A stretch of 64,000 nt of DNA from Agrobacterium tumefaciens (GTDB taxonomy: Bacteria; Pseudomonadota; Alphaproteobacteria; Rhizobiales; Rhizobiaceae): NCBI GenBank assembly GCA_025559845.1, contig CP048469.1, positions 2,356,001 to 2,420,000 on the forward strand, read 5' to 3'. The translations under genes and the position numbers were made by a program. The stretch's first letter is position 1. Every line of letters starts with the position of its first letter. Shown here one piece after another: positions 1-8,773 of the stretch. The notes beneath the pieces are model-generated. The model did not search any database. It was not told the origin of the DNA and was given only the letters and a program-made list of their open reading frames with translations.

Positions 1-2381
1 CCGTCGAAAGTCGCTTCATAGCGATTGTCTCCGGGGCACTTCTCACGGTCGTTGCTCCCCTCTTCACGCTACTGTTGACGCTCTCCTATCACGAAGCCAT
101 TCGTAGCCAGCGCGATCACCTTGAAATACTGCTGACCACAAACACGCAGGCCCTTGCACGCCCCCTGTGGGATCTGGATGATGACACCATCAACCAGATA
201 ACCGGAACGCTTGTCTCAGACCCCATGGTAAAGATGGTGGAGGTCAAGGACACGTCTGGACAGCTCGACATCGTCCAGACCGCGGGCGACGACGCTGTCG
301 AAGACACGGTTTCGACATCCCGCACGGTTATCTACAAGACGTCGGGCGGCGCGATCACGGTCGGACAGCTGATCGTTCACTACCAGAGCCTCAGCCTGTT
401 CACGTCCCTCAGCCAGATGGAAATGGCGTTCATTACCATTTTCATTCTGGCGATTCTGACGATCGTGCTCGCAGCCATTGTCGGCAACCGCTTCATGGTC
501 ATTCGGCCGCTGATGCGATTGGCAGCGGCCATCGAAGCGACACGGCGTCTTGGCTCGCGCCACCACGTCGACTGGCGCTCGAAAGACGAAATCGGCCGGC
601 TGGCCAAAAGCTTCAACGAAATGCAGACCCAGCTCGAAAAAGAAGAGCTGGAGATCAAGAATGCCCATGAACGCAAGATCGAGATCTACAACCGCACGCC
701 CGCCATGCTCTTCTCTCTCGACCGGCAGGATCGGGTCGCAGCTGTCAGTGACTATTGGGTCCAGGTAAGCGGTTACAGCCGCGCAAAAGCACTGGGTCTG
801 GATTTTGCCGATCTCATTCATCCGGAAGATCGACCACTCTTCAAGACGCGCAAGACTGCGTTCGAGGCTGTGGATGCCACGGGACAGATGGGCATTACGC
901 TGCGCTTCCGTTGCGGCGACGGCCGCACCATGGATATCCTTATTCTCGAAAAAGAACTCCACTCCAGCGCAGTGACGCAATCGGACACAAGGCTTTGCGT
1001 CATGACTGACGTGACCGAACTGCGCCAGTCGGAAAAGCGCAATCGGCAGCAGGCCATTTCCGATCACCTGACAGGCCTTTTCAATCGCCAGGGCTTCGAG
1101 GCTATCCTGGACACCCAAATCCGCGAGGCGGACAAGAATGGAACGGAACTGGCGTGCCTTTTCATCGACCTCGACCGGTTCAAGGCAATCAATGACAGTC
1201 TCGGCCACGCCATAGGCGATGCCGTCCTCAAGGAGTTCACGCTGAAGCTTGAACCTTTGCTCACGGCTGACGATAGCGCGTCGCGGCTGGGCGGTGACGA
1301 GTTCGCCATTCTGCTCGCCGGCGAAAATGCTGCCGAGCGCGCCTCCAAATTCAGCGACCGTATCTGCTCGATCCTGGATACGCCTTTCGACATTGACGAC
1401 AACAGCATCCGTATGAGCGCCAGTATTGGCATGGCGATCTACCCGGTTCACGCGTCGAGCGCCGCTGAACTTCTACAGAATGCCGATATGGCGATGTATA
1501 CACGCAAAAGGGCCGGCAAGAACGGATCGCAAATGTTCGACCCGTCCATTACCGACCGGGCACGCGAACACGCGGAGATGGAACGCGATATCGAACAAGG
1601 GTTGGCGGAGGGCTGGTTCGAACCATATTTCCAGCCGATCCTGGATCTTGCAACAGGCCAGACGGCAGGCTTTGAAGCCTTGATGCGCCTCAATCATCCG
1701 GAAAAAGGGCTGCTGCCCCCCGCCGCCATCGTCAGCCTTGCGGAGGAAAACGGTACGATCAATCGGATCGGAAACACGATCCTCGACCTTTCGATTGCCA
1801 ATCTGGCCGAGATATCGCGCATCCCCGGAATGGAGAATTCCTATGTGGCGGTTAATTTCTCACCGCTGCAATTTGAACCGGGACTTCCCACACGTATTGC
1901 CGGCGTTCTTCATCGCTACGGCATCCGCCCACGTCGCCTCGTCATCGAGATAACCGAAGCGGTCATCATGAAGGATGATCCGCAAATCCGGGCGATCCTC
2001 GACGCCATTCATCAATTGGGCTGCCGGATCGCTCTCGACGATTTTGGCACGGGTTATTCGTCCTTGAGTTACCTCAGCCGTTTCCCGGTCGATATCGTCA
2101 AGATCGACCAGTCGTTTACGCGTTCGATCTGCGAGGAAACCGTCGAGGTAAAACAAAGAAGTCGCATGCTGATCGAGGGCATCGCTGCCATATCGCACAA
2201 GATGAACTGCATCGTCGTGGCAGAGGGTATCGAAACCGAGGAGCAAAAGGCACTTCTTCTGTCAATTGGTGCGGACTGTGGTCAAGGTTATCTGTTTGCA
2301 AGGCCACAACCGGTTCCCGCCGTCATCGACGACCTGAACCGTGATCGACTTGTCGACAGCGTATCGGTCCGGCAGGCATGA
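1..2381 (+). CDS. GGDEF-EAL c-di-GMP turnover protein with HAMP and PAS, 5' end cut by window
   Basis: The frame is open to the left edge, and the first codons (from base 3) encode a hydrophobic segment, so the true start lies outside the window. Visible order: N-terminal membrane helix, periplasmic stretch, second helix near bases 420-500, HAMP linker, PAS domain (about 690-1020), GGDEF (about 1050-1540) and EAL (about 1590-2330). The diguanylate cyclase signature is intact (LGGDEF). The phosphodiesterase side keeps the EAL Glu, NFSP, EITE, DDFGTGYSS and AEGIE motifs, so both activities are possible. The inhibitory RxxD site before GGDEF reads TADD, so product inhibition there is probably lost. 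It is an inner-membrane sensor. The next gene starts 20 bases downstream, suggesting one transcript. The net direction of c-di-GMP change cannot be read from sequence. Confidence 0.93.
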   Translation, partial: VESRFIAIVSGALLTVVAPLFTLLLTLSYHEAIRSQRDHLEILLTTNTQALARPLWDLDDDTINQITGTLVSDPMVKMVEVKDTSGQLDIVQTAGDDAVEDTVSTSRTVIYKTSGGAITVGQLIVHYQSLSLFTSLSQMEMAFITIFILAILTIVLAAIVGNRFMVIRPLMRLAAAIEATRRLGSRHHVDWRSKDEIGRLAKSFNEMQTQLEKEELEIKNAHERKIEIYNRTPAMLFSLDRQDRVAAVSDYWVQVSGYSRAKALGLDFADLIHPEDRPLFKTRKTAFEAVDATGQMGITLRFRCGDGRTMDILILEKELHSSAVTQSDTRLCVMTDVTELRQSEKRNRQQAISDHLTGLFNRQGFEAILDTQIREADKNGTELACLFIDLDRFKAINDSLGHAIGDAVLKEFTLKLEPLLTADDSASRLGGDEFAILLAGENAAERASKFSDRICSILDTPFDIDDNSIRMSASIGMAIYPVHASSAAELLQNADMAMYTRKRAGKNGSQMFDPSITDRAREHAEMERDIEQGLAEGWFEPYFQPILDLATGQTAGFEALMRLNHPEKGLLPPAAIVSLAEENGTINRIGNTILDLSIANLAEISRIPGMENSYVAVNFSPLQFEPGLPTRIAGVLHRYGIRPRRLVIEITEAVIMKDDPQIRAILDAIHQLGCRIALDDFGTGYSSLSYLSRFPVDIVKIDQSFTRSICEETVEVKQRSRMLIEGIAAISHKMNCIVVAEGIETEEQKALLLSIGADCGQGYLFARPQPVPAVIDDLNRDRLVDSVSVRQA

Positions 2382-2401
2382 GATCGAAAGGAGCGGGTTT
2401 G

Positions 2402-3115
2402 ATGCGATTGATCTTGTTGCCCCTGATCTGCCTCGCGCTTGCCCATCCTGTCAGTGCGGCAACACTGTTTCTCACCACGGAGATCTATCCTCCCTATAAC
2501 GTCCGGTCCGCCGATGGCGGCGTGGAAGGCGTCTTCATCGATCAGCTCAAAATCCTGCTCGATGAAACCGATACGGATTATCAGGTCAGTGTGATGCCGT
2601 GGGCGAGAGCCATTGCGCTTGCCAGAACACAAAGCATGCATTGCGCCTTCGCCGCCGCGCGGACACCGGAGCGGGAAAATCAGTTCAAGTGGGTTTCTCC
2701 GATCCTGACCGACAAGAATATCCTCATCGCCAAAAGTACGACGCCGATCGACTCCACTAGTCTCGACAAGATGAGGAAATATCGGGTCGGCACCCAGCGC
2801 GGCGACTATACGGAAAAACTGCTACAATCGCTCGGGTTTGCAAACATCGATCTCGGTGCGGACTTTTCCATCACATTGAACAAGTTGAAAGCCGGACGCA
2901 TCGATCTGATGCCCATGTCCGAATTTACCCTCGGGAGCTTGCCGGCGGGCGAGTTCAAGGAGGTCATGACCTTTTCGAAACAGCAGTTTGGCTTGGCATG
3001 CCACAAAAGCGTGCCTGATACCTTGATAAAAAAACTGCAGGCTCGCCTTAACGCACTGATCGCCGATGGCAGACAGCAGAAACTCTTCGACCGCTATAAC
3101 CTAAACTCTCGCTGA
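2402..3115 (+). CDS. Periplasmic solute-binding protein, family 3 type
   Basis: A 237-residue protein with a clear Sec signal peptide ([19 protein letters not shown]) followed by a type II periplasmic binding fold of the amino-acid/polar-compound family (SBP_bac_3). The mature N-terminus has the typical 'TTEIYPPYN' strand, and '[10 protein letters not shown]' with a later 'KWVSPIL' match short family members. I place the start at 2402 because AAAGGAG lies 8 bases upstream. An in-frame ATG at 2378 overlapping the previous stop has no such site. No ABC permease or ATPase gene adjoins it. Its close position behind a membrane GGDEF-EAL gene suggests a sensory partner rather than a transport role, but that is inference. 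The ligand is unknown. Confidence 0.85.
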   Translation: MRLILLPLICLALAHPVSAATLFLTTEIYPPYNVRSADGGVEGVFIDQLKILLDETDTDYQVSVMPWARAIALARTQSMHCAFAAARTPERENQFKWVSPILTDKNILIAKSTTPIDSTSLDKMRKYRVGTQRGDYTEKLLQSLGFANIDLGADFSITLNKLKAGRIDLMPMSEFTLGSLPAGEFKEVMTFSKQQFGLACHKSVPDTLIKKLQARLNALIADGRQQKLFDRYNLNSR

Positions 3116-3204
3116 TTGCGCGACAGGACACAAAGAGGTTGACAGCGGCGGCATTTCGGGGTGGTGACAGGCGAGAAAACCAGTCAGAACGCGGACAGCC
3201 CCCC

Positions 3205-3921
3205 ATGAAGATCATTGCAGGATTAGGTAACCCCGGCGCGCAATATGCGGGTAACCGACACAACATCGGGTTCATGGCCGTCGATGCCCTGCAACGTCTG
3301 CCGTCTTTTGCCCCCTGGTCGAGAAAATTCAAGGCAGAGATTTCCGAAGGAGAGATCGACGGCGAGAAAGTGCTGTTGATGAAGCCCCTTACCTATATGA
3401 ACCTTTCCGGTGAGGCTGTGGGGGAAGCAATGCGCTTCTTCAAGCTCAAGCCCGCCGACATTATCGCTATCCACGACGAGCTGGACCTGCCGGCCGGCCG
3501 CAGCCGGATCAAGATCGGTGGCGGACATGGCGGGCACAACGGCCTCAAGTCGCTTGATGCCCATTGCGGCAAGGAATATCGCCGCCTGCGCCTCGGCATC
3601 GGACATCCGGGAGACAAGGAGCGTGTACACGGGCATGTCCTGGGTGACTTCGCCAAGGCCGATGCAGTTTGGCTCGACCCGCTGCTCGACGCTATTGCCG
3701 ACAACGCTGCCATGCTGATCAAGGGCGAAGATTCACAGCTCATGAACAAGCTGGCTCTCGCCACTGGCAGCAAGCCGGAAAACGAGAAGCCCGCCAAGAC
3801 AGCGAAACCTGCCGCGCAATCGCATATTCACCAGGCCAGAAACAGCACTCAGCCAAAAAAGCTGCCGGAGACTGGTCCCATGGCAGAAATGCTGAAGAAG
3901 ATGTTCGGCAAGAAAGACTGA
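3205..3921 (+). CDS. pth: Peptidyl-tRNA hydrolase
   Basis: Pth releases peptides from peptidyl-tRNAs that drop off ribosomes, recycling tRNA in the cytosol. The N-terminus '[11 protein letters not shown]' with 'NRHNIGF' carries the conserved Asn and catalytic His, and '[11 protein letters not shown]' is the family's tRNA-binding motif. At 238 residues it is longer than the roughly 190 of E. coli because of a Lys/Ala/Pro-rich C-terminal tail, as is common in Rhizobiales. The longer reading frame begins at 3139, but the family N-terminus fixes the start at 3205. The ribosome binding site is weak. It lies alone between the binding-protein gene and the convergent clpS. Essential housekeeping gene; high confidence. 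Confidence 0.96.
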   Translation: MKIIAGLGNPGAQYAGNRHNIGFMAVDALQRLPSFAPWSRKFKAEISEGEIDGEKVLLMKPLTYMNLSGEAVGEAMRFFKLKPADIIAIHDELDLPAGRSRIKIGGGHGGHNGLKSLDAHCGKEYRRLRLGIGHPGDKERVHGHVLGDFAKADAVWLDPLLDAIADNAAMLIKGEDSQLMNKLALATGSKPENEKPAKTAKPAAQSHIHQARNSTQPKKLPETGPMAEMLKKMFGKKD

Positions 3922-3940
3922 GGAAGCGACACGCTTGGGG

Positions 3941-4252
3941 TCATTCCTCCGGCTCGGTGGTGAACATCAGCGGAAATCCCGCCTGCTTGCCAAGATCATT
4001 CGCCTCCTTTGCTTTTGTCTCGGCGATATCACGCTCACAGACAACCACAACCGAACTGCCGAAACGATGTGCCGTCATCATGACGCGATGGCCGGTTTCC
4101 TCGCTCATGCGAAACACCGCTTTGAGGACGATGGTCACAAAGTCGCGCGGCGTGTAATCGTCATTCAACAAAATGACCTTATAAAGCTTCGGCCGCTCAA
4201 GCTTTGGTTTCGTCTTCGGTTTTGGTTTGAGATCGACAGCGTTGTCACTCAT
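3941..4252 (-). CDS. clpS: ClpS adaptor of the ClpAP protease, apparently the second paralogue type
   Basis: ClpS delivers proteins with N-degron residues to ClpA. The 103-residue protein has a Lys/Pro-rich flexible N-terminal arm (residues 1-22), then 'LLNDDYTP' (Asn30, Asp31 and Asp32 contact the substrate amino group) and 'MMTAHRFG' with the conserved His62. The position of the E. coli gate residue Met40 is Arg36 here. From memory, agrobacteria carry two ClpS proteins, and the stand-alone one not linked to clpA has stricter specificity; no clpA lies nearby. The start at 4252 is chosen because upstream codons do not resemble the family. It is divergent from ychF across about 210 bases. Confidence 0.92.
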   Translation of the reverse strand: MSDNAVDLKPKPKTKPKLERPKLYKVILLNDDYTPRDFVTIVLKAVFRMSEETGHRVMMTAHRFGSSVVVVCERDIAETKAKEANDLGKQAGFPLMFTTEPEE

Positions 4253-4466
4253 GGGAAGTCCCCGTTGATGACGAAAAGACCGGACGCTTGGCCGACGCAT
4301 ATTGCGCCGCGGCCGCCATATCGGCAAGTCTGCCGAGAGCGGAAGCCCGAAATTCAGCACCATTCCGCCGCTTTGCCCGGACAAATCAGGCGCCGGGCTT
4401 GACCTTGCCCCGCCCTTTCCGCAAAAGGCTCCCAACGAATTCTTTCAAACGGACAGGTTTCAAGCC

Positions 4467-5570
4467 ATGGGCTTCAAATGCGGTATCGTCGGGCTGCCGA
4501 ATGTCGGCAAGTCCACCCTCTTCAACGCGCTGACGAAAACGGCTGCCGCACAGGCAGCCAATTATCCTTTCTGCACGATCGAGCCCAACACTGGTGAAGT
4601 GGCTGTTCCAGATCCCCGCATGAAGGTGCTGGCGGATATTGCCAGCTCCAAGGAAATCATCCCGACCCGCATTTCATTCGTCGATATCGCCGGCCTGGTG
4701 CGCGGTGCATCGAAGGGCGAAGGTCTCGGCAACAAGTTCCTTGCCAACATCCGCGAAGTCGATGCGGTGGTACATGTTCTGCGCTGCTTCGAAGATGACG
4801 ACATCACCCACGTCGAAGGCCGCATCAATCCGGTTGGCGATGCCGAGACGATTGAAACAGAACTGATGCTCGCTGACCTCGAGAGCCTCGAACGCCGCGT
4901 CGAACAGACCCGCAAGCGCGCCACCTCCAAGGACAAGGAATCGCTTGCGCAGCTTCCTGTCATGGAAGCGGTCATCAAGCTGCTGAATGAAGGCAAGCCT
5001 GCCCGCCTGCTGTTGAAGACGCTGGCCGCAGACGAGATCGAAGTGCTGAAGGGTCTGAACCTTCTCACCTCGCACCCGGTTCTCTACGTCTGCAACGTCG
5101 CTGAAGCCGACGCTGTCGATGGCAACGAGCACACCAAGGCAGTCGCCGAAATGGCCAAGGCTCAGGGCGCGGAATGTGTGATCATTTCTGCAGCGATCGA
5201 GGCCGAAGTCGCGCAGCTTCCTGAAGAAGAAGCCAAAGAATTCCTGTCTGCTCTCGGTCTGGAAGAAGCAGGTCTCGACCGCCTCATTCGTGCCGGTTAC
5301 CACCTGCTCGACCTCATCACCTACTTCACCGTTGGTCCGAAAGAATGCCGCGCCTGGACGATCGTTCGCGGCACCAAGGCGCCGCAGGCAGCGGGTGTCA
5401 TTCACACGGATTTCGAACGCGGCTTCATTCGCGCCTTCACCATCGGCTATGACGATTACGTTGCCTTCAAGGGCGAAGTCGGCGCCAAGGAAGCTGGCAA
5501 GGGTCGTGACGAAGGCAAGGAATACGTGGTTCAGGACGGCGACGTCATCCATTTCCGCTTCAACACCTGA
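4467..5570 (+). CDS. ychF: YchF/Ola1-type redox-responsive ATPase
   Basis: A 367-residue TRAFAC-class P-loop protein of the Obg family. The N-terminus has Walker A 'GLPNVGKST' (residues 8-16), followed by switch and Walker B '[17 protein letters not shown]', a coiled-coil region and a C-terminal TGS-like domain ending '[14 protein letters not shown]'. YchF prefers ATP to GTP, binds ribosomes and is linked to oxidative-stress control. The reading frame extends upstream to 4302, but family alignment and length set the start at 4467. A strong intrinsic terminator follows at 5621, so it is monocistronic or the last gene of its unit. Confidence 0.97.
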   Translation: MGFKCGIVGLPNVGKSTLFNALTKTAAAQAANYPFCTIEPNTGEVAVPDPRMKVLADIASSKEIIPTRISFVDIAGLVRGASKGEGLGNKFLANIREVDAVVHVLRCFEDDDITHVEGRINPVGDAETIETELMLADLESLERRVEQTRKRATSKDKESLAQLPVMEAVIKLLNEGKPARLLLKTLAADEIEVLKGLNLLTSHPVLYVCNVAEADAVDGNEHTKAVAEMAKAQGAECVIISAAIEAEVAQLPEEEAKEFLSALGLEEAGLDRLIRAGYHLLDLITYFTVGPKECRAWTIVRGTKAPQAAGVIHTDFERGFIRAFTIGYDDYVAFKGEVGAKEAGKGRDEGKEYVVQDGDVIHFRFNT

Positions 5571-5620
5571 CACATCAGGCATTTCCGGACATTCCGTCCA
5601 ACACGAAGTCATAAAGCTTG

Positions 5621-5648
5621 CGCCGCCCTCCGGGCGGCGTTCTTGTTT
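5621..5648 (+). terminator. Rho-independent terminator after ychF
   Basis: An 8-bp perfect GC stem (CGCCGCCC / GGGCGGCG) with a TCC loop is followed by TTCTTGTTTG. Confidence 0.85.
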
Positions 5649-5744
5649 GTGATGTTGCATTCTCCCGCCCTAATGATTTGACCTTTACGTAAAAGGCAAA
5701 ATCATCTTAGATGCCGCCGTATTGACTGTGCACAGGAGGAGAAC

Positions 5745-6218
5745 ATGGCACCGGTCGCGACATATGCCTACGAGGATTTTTCTGCAGGGCGGGAATTTCC
5801 CCTAGGGCCGCAGCCGATTTCAGCAGCAGATATCATTGAGTTTGCCAGCGAATTCGACCCCCAACCCATGCATCTTTCAGAGGAGGCTGGTCGCGCCAGC
5901 ATTCTTGGCGGGTTGGCGGCCTCAGGCTGGCACACATGCAGCCTGTTGATGCGCATGATGGCGGACAGCTACATCATCAATTCGACGTCGCAGGGCAGCC
6001 CCGGCATCGATTATGTCGAGTGGAAAAAACCGGTACTGGCCGGCGATACACTCACTGGAAAATCCATTGTCCTGGAACAGCGCACATCCAGCTCGCGCCC
6101 CGGCATCGGGCTCGTGAAATTCAGGCACGAACTCTACAATCAGCGCGGCGACTTGGCAGCCCACGGAGAAAACACCGTCATGTTCAAAATTCGCGTAAAC
6201 GGAGGTGCTGCAGCATGA
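5745..6218 (+). CDS. MaoC-like (R)-enoyl-CoA hydratase family protein, first of a pair
   Basis: A 157-residue single hot-dog domain of the MaoC family, which hydrates trans-2-enoyl-CoA or related acyl-CoA substrates. The hydratase-2 motif 'EFDPQPMHL' supplies the likely catalytic Asp38 and His43, followed by 'GGLAASGWHT', the usual dimer-interface segment. AGGAGGAG stands just before the ATG. The stop overlaps the start of a second MaoC gene (ATGA), so the two are translationally coupled and probably form a heterodimer or co-function. No polyketide or PHA synthase gene adjoins them, so the substrate is not indicated. Confidence 0.88.
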   Translation: MAPVATYAYEDFSAGREFPLGPQPISAADIIEFASEFDPQPMHLSEEAGRASILGGLAASGWHTCSLLMRMMADSYIINSTSQGSPGIDYVEWKKPVLAGDTLTGKSIVLEQRTSSSRPGIGLVKFRHELYNQRGDLAAHGENTVMFKIRVNGGAAA

Positions 6219-6682
6219 GACTGGCGGAACTCTCTCCCGTTGGTGAGCGTGTCAGACTCGATACGTTGCACTTTTCCGCTGACGACATCATTCGTTTTGC
6301 CGAAAAATTTGACCCGCAGCCATTCCACCTGGATGCGACGGCGGCGAAGAACAGTGTTTTCGGCGCCCTGTGCGCGTCCGGTTGGCACACCAGCGCCGGT
6401 TGGATGAAGACCTTCCTCAGCCATTGGGCAAAAGAGGTAAAACGCCTGAAACAGGAGGGCATCGAGCCGCCCAAACTTGGCCCCTCCCCTGGATTTCGCA
6501 AGCTGCAATGGAAAAAGCCGGTCTATGCCGGAGACGACATCACATATTTTGTCACCTTGGTCGACACGCGACCCCTGGCATCAAAACCCGGCCTGCTGCT
6601 CAACACCACCTTTAACGAAGGCGTCAATCAGGCCGGCGAAACGGTGATTTCGTTTGAAAGCGGCGTTCTGGAATTTGAATAA
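6215..6682 (+). CDS. MaoC-like (R)-enoyl-CoA hydratase family protein, second of a pair
   Basis: A 155-residue hot-dog protein paralogous to its upstream neighbour. 'KFDPQPFHLD' gives the likely catalytic Asp33 and His38, and 'GALCASGWHTS' matches the neighbour's interface segment. Both retain the catalytic pair, so neither looks like a dead subunit. The start at 6215 has GGAGGTG 7 bases upstream and overlaps the previous stop. It carries an insertion around residues 70-85 (KEVKRLKQEGIEPP) that its partner lacks. A convergent hairpin separates it from apt on the other strand. The acyl-CoA substrate is unknown. Confidence 0.88.
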   Translation: MRLAELSPVGERVRLDTLHFSADDIIRFAEKFDPQPFHLDATAAKNSVFGALCASGWHTSAGWMKTFLSHWAKEVKRLKQEGIEPPKLGPSPGFRKLQWKKPVYAGDDITYFVTLVDTRPLASKPGLLLNTTFNEGVNQAGETVISFESGVLEFE

Positions 6683-6689
6683 ATTCTTG

Positions 6690-6715
6690 CCCTGCGCGCC
6701 GATGGGCGCGCAGGG
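6690..6715. terminator. Hairpin between convergent MaoC and apt genes
   Basis: An 11-bp perfect stem, CCCTGCGCGCC / GGCGCGCAGGG, with a GATG loop lies between the two convergent stops. T-tracts are weak on both sides, so it may terminate in both directions or only stabilise 3' ends. Confidence 0.6.
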
Positions 6716-6726
6716 TGGATTTCGTA

Positions 6727-7269
6727 TCAGTGACCTGAAAATTCGACCAGCGTCCGCACTTCAACGCCAAGGTCTTCCAGTTTCTTGCGTCCGCCAAGAT
6801 CAGGCAGGTCAATTACGAAGCATGCGGATACGATGTCCGCTCCCATCTGCCGCAAAAGCTTCACTGCCCCTTCCGCCGTTCCACCGGTTGCGATGAGGTC
6901 ATCCACTAGAATCACCTTTTCACCGGGCTGCACGGCATCCACATGCATTTCCATCTCGTCGACGCCATATTCAAGGCTGTAGGCAACGCGAACGGTGGTG
7001 TGAGGCAGCTTGCCTTTTTTGCGGATCGGCACGAAACCGGCCGAAAGCTGATGAGCGACAGCGCCGCCAAGGATGAAGCCGCGTGCTTCCATCCCTGCAA
7101 TCTTGTCGATTTTCGTCCCCGCATAAGGCTGCACCAGTTCGTCTACGGCCCGCCGGAACGCGCGTGGATTGCCAAGCAGCGTGGTGATGTCACGGAAAAT
7201 GATGCCCGGCTTTGGATAGTCGGGAATGGAACGAATGGCAGCGGAAAGCTCCGAAGCGATGACGGTCAT
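6727..7269 (-). CDS. apt: Adenine phosphoribosyltransferase
   Basis: Apt salvages adenine with PRPP to give AMP. The 180-residue length is standard. The type I PRPP-binding motif '[14 protein letters not shown]' (about residues 118-131) is intact, and '[16 protein letters not shown]' and the N-terminal '[18 protein letters not shown]' are typical of the family. It lies on the minus strand about 90 bases downstream of the GFA-family gene. An adenine deaminase gene is present at the right edge of the window, so this organism has two routes for adenine, salvage and deamination. Confidence 0.97.
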   Translation of the reverse strand: MTVIASELSAAIRSIPDYPKPGIIFRDITTLLGNPRAFRRAVDELVQPYAGTKIDKIAGMEARGFILGGAVAHQLSAGFVPIRKKGKLPHTTVRVAYSLEYGVDEMEMHVDAVQPGEKVILVDDLIATGGTAEGAVKLLRQMGADIVSACFVIDLPDLGGRKKLEDLGVEVRTLVEFSGH

Positions 7270-7359
7270 GGTATGTCCAGTTAATATGGGAAATGGATCA
7301 GAAGGTTCGCGCTACCCTATCAATTCGGCGGCGACGTACCAACTAAAAAGGACAGTGGC

Positions 7360-7752
7360 TTACGCGACCTGCTCCATGCCAGCCATCCGCCCCCATGACG
7401 GACAAACATCTTCGAAGGAATGAGACTGTGGTCTCAGCCCCTCGTCGGCCTTGTCGTCGAAACAACCGAAGACGAGGGCAACGGTCGGCGCGTCATCGAT
7501 GGCGCCCAGCGTGCTGCCGCAGGCAGCGCAGAATGCACGGCTGGAATAGTCTGAAGAACGATAGGTGGCAGGCATGCCTCCCGCGCCGGTCCACCGCACA
7601 GCATCCTTGGCAAACTCCACCCACACAAGGCTCGCAGCACCCGAATGACGCTGGCATATATCGCAGGAACAACTATGCGGGCTGGCCGCCTCGCCACTCG
7701 CCTCAAACCGGATGGCACCGCAAAGGCAGCCGCCACAACGTGTTATACTCAT
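7360..7752 (-). CDS. GFA-family (glutathione-dependent formaldehyde-activating enzyme-like) zinc protein
   Basis: A 130-residue Cys-rich protein with the GFA zinc-binding pattern: 'CGGCLCGAIRF' near the N-terminus, 'CSCDICQRHSG' in the middle and 'CAACGS' later. Members bind structural zinc, and the founder was proposed to speed glutathione-formaldehyde adduct formation, but most are of unknown function. I choose the ATG at 7752, preceded by GGAG at good spacing, over a longer frame starting at 7779. The petABC terminator lies only about 30 bases upstream, so its promoter must sit in or beyond that hairpin, or it depends on read-through. Confidence 0.88.
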   Translation of the reverse strand: MSITRCGGCLCGAIRFEASGEAASPHSCSCDICQRHSGAASLVWVEFAKDAVRWTGAGGMPATYRSSDYSSRAFCAACGSTLGAIDDAPTVALVFGCFDDKADEGLRPQSHSFEDVCPSWGRMAGMEQVA

Positions 7753-7780
7753 TGAACGTTCTCCTGCTGCACCGCGCATG

Positions 7781-7807
7781 AAAAAGCCCCCATGCGGTCA
7801 TGGGGGC
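7781..7807 (-). terminator. Rho-independent terminator of petABC
   Basis: On the minus strand a 9-bp GCCCCCATG / CATGGGGGC stem is followed by TTTTTC, 33 bases after the petC stop. Confidence 0.85.
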
Positions 7808-7839
7808 CAAATCCTCTTCAATGATTCCGTCTGTTCGGA

Positions 7840-8751
7840 TCAATGTTCCTTGTTCGCGTAGACCGATTTCTTGGTGAGGTAGACCAGGGCGGTAAAGATG
7901 AACAGGAACACCATGACCATGAAGCCGGTGCGCTTGCGATCTTCCAGATGCGGCTCAGCGGCCCACATCAGGAATGCGGAAACATCCTTGGAATACTGGT
8001 CGACCGTCTGTGGCGTGCCATCGTCATATGTCACCTGATCGGCGCTGATCGGCGGCGCCATTTTCAGCGCGGTTGCACCAACGAAATACGGGTTGAAATG
8101 CGTGCCTTCCGACAGCGTGTAATCCGAACCGTCCGGGTTTTTTACTCCTGCCGGTGCATCCTGATAACCGGTCAGCAGCGCATGGATGTAATCGGGGCCG
8201 CCTTCCTGATAACCACCGACGATCGGGATCATGTCGATGAGGAACTGCGGAAAACCACGTTCGACGCCGCGTGCCTTGGCCAGCAGCGACATATCAGGCG
8301 GAGCGGCTCCACCATTGGCTGCAGCCGCCGCCTCATGGTTCGGGAACGGTGATGGGAAATGATCCGAAGGCACGGCCTTGCGGTTAAACATCTCGCCGTC
8401 GGCATTAGGGCCGTCCTGGACTTCGTATTCACCAGCGAAAGCCTTCACCTGATCTTCCGAGTAGCCCAGATCCTCCAGCGTACGGAAGGAAACGAGGCTC
8501 ATCGAATGACAGGCGGAACAGACTTCCTTGTAGACCTTCAGGCCGCGCTGAAGCTGGCCCTTGTCATATTTTCCGAATGGCCCGGCAAAGGACCAGCTCT
8601 GCTCTTCGGGCTTGATGACCGGGAAATGATTTCCGGCGATCGCATGCGTGGTCTGGGCGGCGAGATCGTGGCTTTCTTCCGCCGCAGAGGCGACAGAGAC
8701 TGAACCGGTAAGGGCGGCGATCAGCGCGATGCTCGTGAGAAGCTTTTTCAT
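7840..8751 (-). CDS. petC: Cytochrome c1 of the bc1 complex
   Basis: Cytochrome c1 takes electrons from the Rieske protein and passes them to cytochrome c. The 303-residue protein has a signal peptide (MKKLLTSIALIAALTGS...), the covalent heme site 'CSACH', an 'MAPPISADQVTYDDGTP' region with the Met axial ligand, and one C-terminal membrane anchor ending near 'YLTKKSVYANKEH'. The start at 8751 has GGAAGG at proper spacing; an ATG three codons earlier touches that site. It is the last gene of petABC, 22 bases after petB. In Bradyrhizobium cytochromes b and c1 are one fused precursor; here they are separate. Confidence 0.97.
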   Translation of the reverse strand: MKKLLTSIALIAALTGSVSVASAAEESHDLAAQTTHAIAGNHFPVIKPEEQSWSFAGPFGKYDKGQLQRGLKVYKEVCSACHSMSLVSFRTLEDLGYSEDQVKAFAGEYEVQDGPNADGEMFNRKAVPSDHFPSPFPNHEAAAAANGGAAPPDMSLLAKARGVERGFPQFLIDMIPIVGGYQEGGPDYIHALLTGYQDAPAGVKNPDGSDYTLSEGTHFNPYFVGATALKMAPPISADQVTYDDGTPQTVDQYSKDVSAFLMWAAEPHLEDRKRTGFMVMVFLFIFTALVYLTKKSVYANKEH

Positions 8752-8773
8752 TGTCGTCATCCTTCCTTCGCGA

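Noticed and set aside
216..1451. 411-codon frame opposite the GGDEF-EAL gene
   Set aside because: Antisense shadow; the sense frame contains complete catalytic motifs.
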